A DNA stretch of 64,000 nucleotides from Sphingopyxis sp. PAMC25046 (GTDB taxonomy: Bacteria; Pseudomonadota; Alphaproteobacteria; Sphingomonadales; Sphingomonadaceae). Positions 61,936-64,000 of this stretch are shown here, piece after piece. Within the stretch, counting starts at the first letter, position 1; every line of letters starts with the position of its first letter. The stretch lies in contig NZ_CP039250.1 in the NCBI RefSeq assembly GCF_004795895.1, positions 3,410,001-3,474,000 of the forward strand, read 5' to 3'. Under the pieces are notes generated by a model that was not told the origin of the DNA, did no database searches, and saw only the letters and a list, made by a program, of their open reading frames with translations. Both the position numbers and the translations under genes were made by a program.

Positions 61936-62550
61936 TCAGGCGGCAGCGGCCGGCAGCGCGGCAGTCGAACTGCTCCCGATCCCCGCCGCCGCCAGCCGCG
62001 CCGGCGTCTCCGCGTCGATACTGATGGCAAGCGCGGTCAGTAGCTTCCCGCCGTCGATGGAGGGTTCGCCGAGCGCGCGGCACTCCCAGCCGAAACGCTG
62101 GACCTGGCGGAACCAGGAATGTTCGGCGACCCCCGTATAGGTATGGATGCCTGCCGCGAGCGCCTGCTCGACTAGCCCCGCGAGAAGCGTGTCGCGAGCG
62201 ATTCTGCGCATAGAGGCACCTGCATCGCGCGAAAGGCAGAAGCGCGTGATCTCGGCTATTCCGTCACCGCGCGGAACCGGTCCGGCAACGAGATGCGGGA
62301 AGAGCCCATCGAGAATCGCCGGGCGCGTTGTCGGCAGCAAGCGCGCCGAGGCAAGATGGCCGCCGTCCTTGTCGGTCACGATGAGGTAGGTTGCATGGCA
62401 GTCGTCGAACTGGTCGACCTCGAAGCGGTCGGCCAGCACCGGCAAATCCCATTTCAGCAGATCGACGAAGATGCGCTTGCGCGCCTCGAACATCGAGCGA
62501 AGCGCGACATGCTCGCGCGTCCGGTTGTCTCGGCCCACGATGATCATCAT
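61936..62550 (-). CDS. Acyl-homoserine-lactone synthase (LuxI family)
   Basis: A 204-residue autoinducer synthase from ATG 62550 (AAGGGAGA six bases upstream). The conserved residues are present: Arg and Phe in ARKRIFVDLLKW, the Trp, VDQFDDCHATYLIV, ARLLPTT and EITRFC. It makes an acyl-homoserine lactone from S-adenosylmethionine and acyl-ACP. The gene follows luxR in the same direction and leads into phyH. A hairpin (62552-62580) sequesters part of its ribosome binding site. Confidence 0.92.
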   Translation of the reverse strand: MMIIVGRDNRTREHVALRSMFEARKRIFVDLLKWDLPVLADRFEVDQFDDCHATYLIVTDKDGGHLASARLLPTTRPAILDGLFPHLVAGPVPRGDGIAEITRFCLSRDAGASMRRIARDTLLAGLVEQALAAGIHTYTGVAEHSWFRQVQRFGWECRALGEPSIDGGKLLTALAISIDAETPARLAAAGIGSSSTAALPAAAA

Positions 62551-62551
62551 T

Positions 62552-62580
62552 GACTGTCTCCCTTGGTTGAGAAGACAGTC
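62552..62580 (-). promoter_or_regulatory. Inverted repeat covering the luxI ribosome binding site
   Basis: Arms GACTGTCT (62580-62573 on the minus strand) and AGACAGTC (62559-62552) with a 13-base loop, ending one base before the ATG. In mRNA the stem would hide part of the AAGGGAGA site; as DNA it could be a LuxR-type operator, though arms and spacing differ from a classic 20-base lux box. Confidence 0.45.
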
Positions 62581-62627
62581 CAATTGGAGCGCATCGTCCG
62601 GACGCGCCATACCAAGAAAGGGGGGTG

Positions 62628-63371
62628 TCAGCCGCCCGCGACGTCGCCGAAGGTGATCGCGCTGTCGAACAGTGCCCGGATCGCGAGGCTCGTGCGGCTC
62701 GGCGCTTCGTAGCGCTCGCGCGCATTTTTCAGGTGCTCGCTGATCGTGTCCTCCTTGAGTCCGAGAATCTGAGCGATCACTCCATCGGATTTACCCCTCG
62801 CGACCCACAGCACGCATTCGATCTGGCGATCGGTAAGGCGCGGCCGGTTGATGTGGACAGCAGGTCTAGAAATCTGCCGCGCCGCTTCGAAGGCGAAGGC
62901 CGCGATGGACTGCGCGAACATCAGCGCCTCGGGCGTCGCCGCGGCTCGGCTTCGCCACGCGAAGGAGACCGAACCATGGACCTCGCCGGGCAGATGGGCA
63001 GGCACGGTCAGGCCATCGTGGATGTCGTGCCGCCGGGCGCGTGCGAATATTGCCGCGTCGCCCGGACGCTCCGGCGAGAAATCGGTCATGTCATGCCACA
63101 AAAAGCCCGCCATTCGCTTCTGGCTCGCGCGGTGCACCGGGTCGGAGGTGCCGAGCCCGCGCGAATCGAACCAGTGCGCCCAGTCCTCGGGATAATTGTG
63201 AATCCGGACACCTTTCCCCGGTGCCGCGAGGAAATCGACATGATGGGTGAGCGCGAACCAGGAACAGCCCATACGTGCACAGGCCTCGAGAAGGACATCG
63301 ACCAGAGCATCCTCGCTGGCTGCCGACATAGCGTCGGCCGCCAGCCGCAGCGCAGCGTCAGGCGTTGGCAT
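62628..63371 (-). CDS. LuxR-family autoinducer-binding regulator
   Basis: A 247-residue quorum-sensing regulator from ATG 63371. The N-terminal autoinducer-binding domain (about 20-165) has the ligand-pocket pattern IHNYPEDWAHWFDSRGLGTS then DPVHR and GVSF-like FAWRSR, and the C-terminal LuxR HTH is LTDRQIECVLWVARGKSDGV with DTISEHLKNA. It is the cognate partner of the luxI gene 77 bases downstream. Activation of luxI, phyH and perhaps the following lasso genes is expected. Confidence 0.9.
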   Translation of the reverse strand: MPTPDAALRLAADAMSAASEDALVDVLLEACARMGCSWFALTHHVDFLAAPGKGVRIHNYPEDWAHWFDSRGLGTSDPVHRASQKRMAGFLWHDMTDFSPERPGDAAIFARARRHDIHDGLTVPAHLPGEVHGSVSFAWRSRAAATPEALMFAQSIAAFAFEAARQISRPAVHINRPRLTDRQIECVLWVARGKSDGVIAQILGLKEDTISEHLKNARERYEAPSRTSLAIRALFDSAITFGDVAGG

Positions 63372-63797
63372 TGCGACCCATAGCAACAGCGGCGGCGTTC
63401 TCGAACCGCCCGATCCGCTCTTGCTTCCCTTCCGGTGCCGGGCCTCGCCTTCCTCTCAAATGGCAGGGGGGCCGACCGTTGGGCATCGCCGCTGGTCTGG
63501 AGCGATGCGAAGCACCCCAACGCTATCGAGCAAACAATATATTTCAAATATATTCGTTAGTTAGTCTCAATTTGAGAGTTGTTGTGACTGGCGGCAGCGA
63601 AAACCATGTGCCCTTGATAATGCTGCGCCGGTCGGCCCTTCGGTGAACTCGAAACGGGGCGGCGCCCGAAGCCGCGACCAAGGTGTATCGCCCGCGATCT
63701 CGTCCAGTAGTTGAGAATTGGGCGCAAATTCAGCAATATATATTCGACCAGCTCTTTTTCGCGAGGCCATCGACCGGAGCAGACACCAAAACACATC
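63372..63797. promoter_or_regulatory. Divergent promoter region between luxR and a LuxR-type HTH gene
   Basis: Some 426 bases without a gene. The middle (63530-63590) is an AT-rich island with two palindromes: AATATATTT-C-AAATATATT (63536-63554) and TCTCAA-T-TTGAGA (63565-63577). These are good candidate operators for the flanking divergent regulators; a further AATATATATT segment lies near 63733-63744. Confidence 0.5.
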
Positions 63798-64000
63798 ATG
63801 GAAGGGTCGCAAACTTCTACCGCCGACGACCGTCTCCGCTGGGACCGGCTGACCGACAAGCAGCGCGCGTGCCTCGACCTCCTGCTCGAGCGCAAGACGT
63901 CGAAGGAAATCGCTCGCGCGCTCGGCATCTCGAAATTCACGGTCGACCAGCGGCTGCGTACTGCGCGCGCGGTCCTCGGCGCTGCAGGCCGCGATGACGC
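63798..64000 (+). CDS. LuxR-type HTH protein, 5' part (runs off the window)
   Basis: From ATG 63798 the frame is open to the window end, 67 residues so far: after a 15-residue start comes LTDKQRACLDLLLERKTSKE and IARALGISKFTVDQRLRTAR, a complete LuxR-type helix-turn-helix. It is similar in layout to the N-terminal head of the 43918 gene, so a membrane helix may follow outside the window. A GGAG lies somewhat far upstream. Confidence 0.75.
   Translation, partial: MEGSQTSTADDRLRWDRLTDKQRACLDLLLERKTSKEIARALGISKFTVDQRLRTARAVLGAAGRDD

Overview
The window reads as a high-GC alphaproteobacterium of the Sphingomonadales, most likely a Sphingopyxis-like organism. The evidence is indirect: GC-rich codon use, sphingomonad-type gene blocks (FecI/FecR/TonB receptor with a lasso isopeptidase, luxI next to phyH), and a lasso precursor whose tail resembles what I remember of the sphingopyxins. 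No rRNA, tRNA or CRISPR array was found by eye.

Layout. 1-794: 3' end of a phosphoesterase. 1154-10856 (minus): a type I secretion operon, namely a 2167-residue animal-type heme peroxidase with RTX repeats followed by its ABC transporter and HlyD adaptor, with a hairpin between cargo and exporter. 11187-13780: an orphan NarL/LuxR response regulator and a QseBC/PmrAB-like two-component pair; the peroxidase promoter carries a perfect PmrA-type direct repeat. 13947-14993: a 27-residue membrane peptide and a secreted protein. 15019-16376: a full-length IS110/IS1111-type insertion sequence.

16833-35912 is a dense anti-phage island: a PIN-like protein paired with a DUF4365-TPR protein; a complete Gabija pair (GajB, GajA); a small HTH protein; a DUF4365 nuclease with a short, probably truncated partner; a small membrane protein, a 1533-residue nuclease-STAND-HEAT protein and a DUF3800 protein; a second nuclease-STAND protein ending in a SEC-C zinc motif; and a nucleotidyltransferase-HEPN fusion. 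It directly abuts a conjugative module (35994-50384): relaxase, lytic transglycosylase, TraF-type peptidase, HTH regulator, DUF736, ParB, DUF2958 and ArdC. The defence genes are therefore probably cargo of an integrative conjugative element. Small sphingomonad genes (41513-46515) lie inside this block, and a shared intergenic element recurs upstream of several transfer genes.

51277-63371 is a lasso peptide locus. On the plus strand an ECF sigma factor, FecR, a TonB-dependent receptor with an STN domain and an Atxe2-like isopeptidase would sense, import and hydrolyse the lasso. Converging on the minus strand are luxR, luxI, phyH, gntR, a previously untracked 43-residue precursor, a fused leader-binding/protease B protein and the cyclase C. 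Quorum sensing, a 2-oxoglutarate dioxygenase and a GntR regulator are thus stacked directly upstream of lasso biosynthesis. The window ends inside another small LuxR-type HTH gene.
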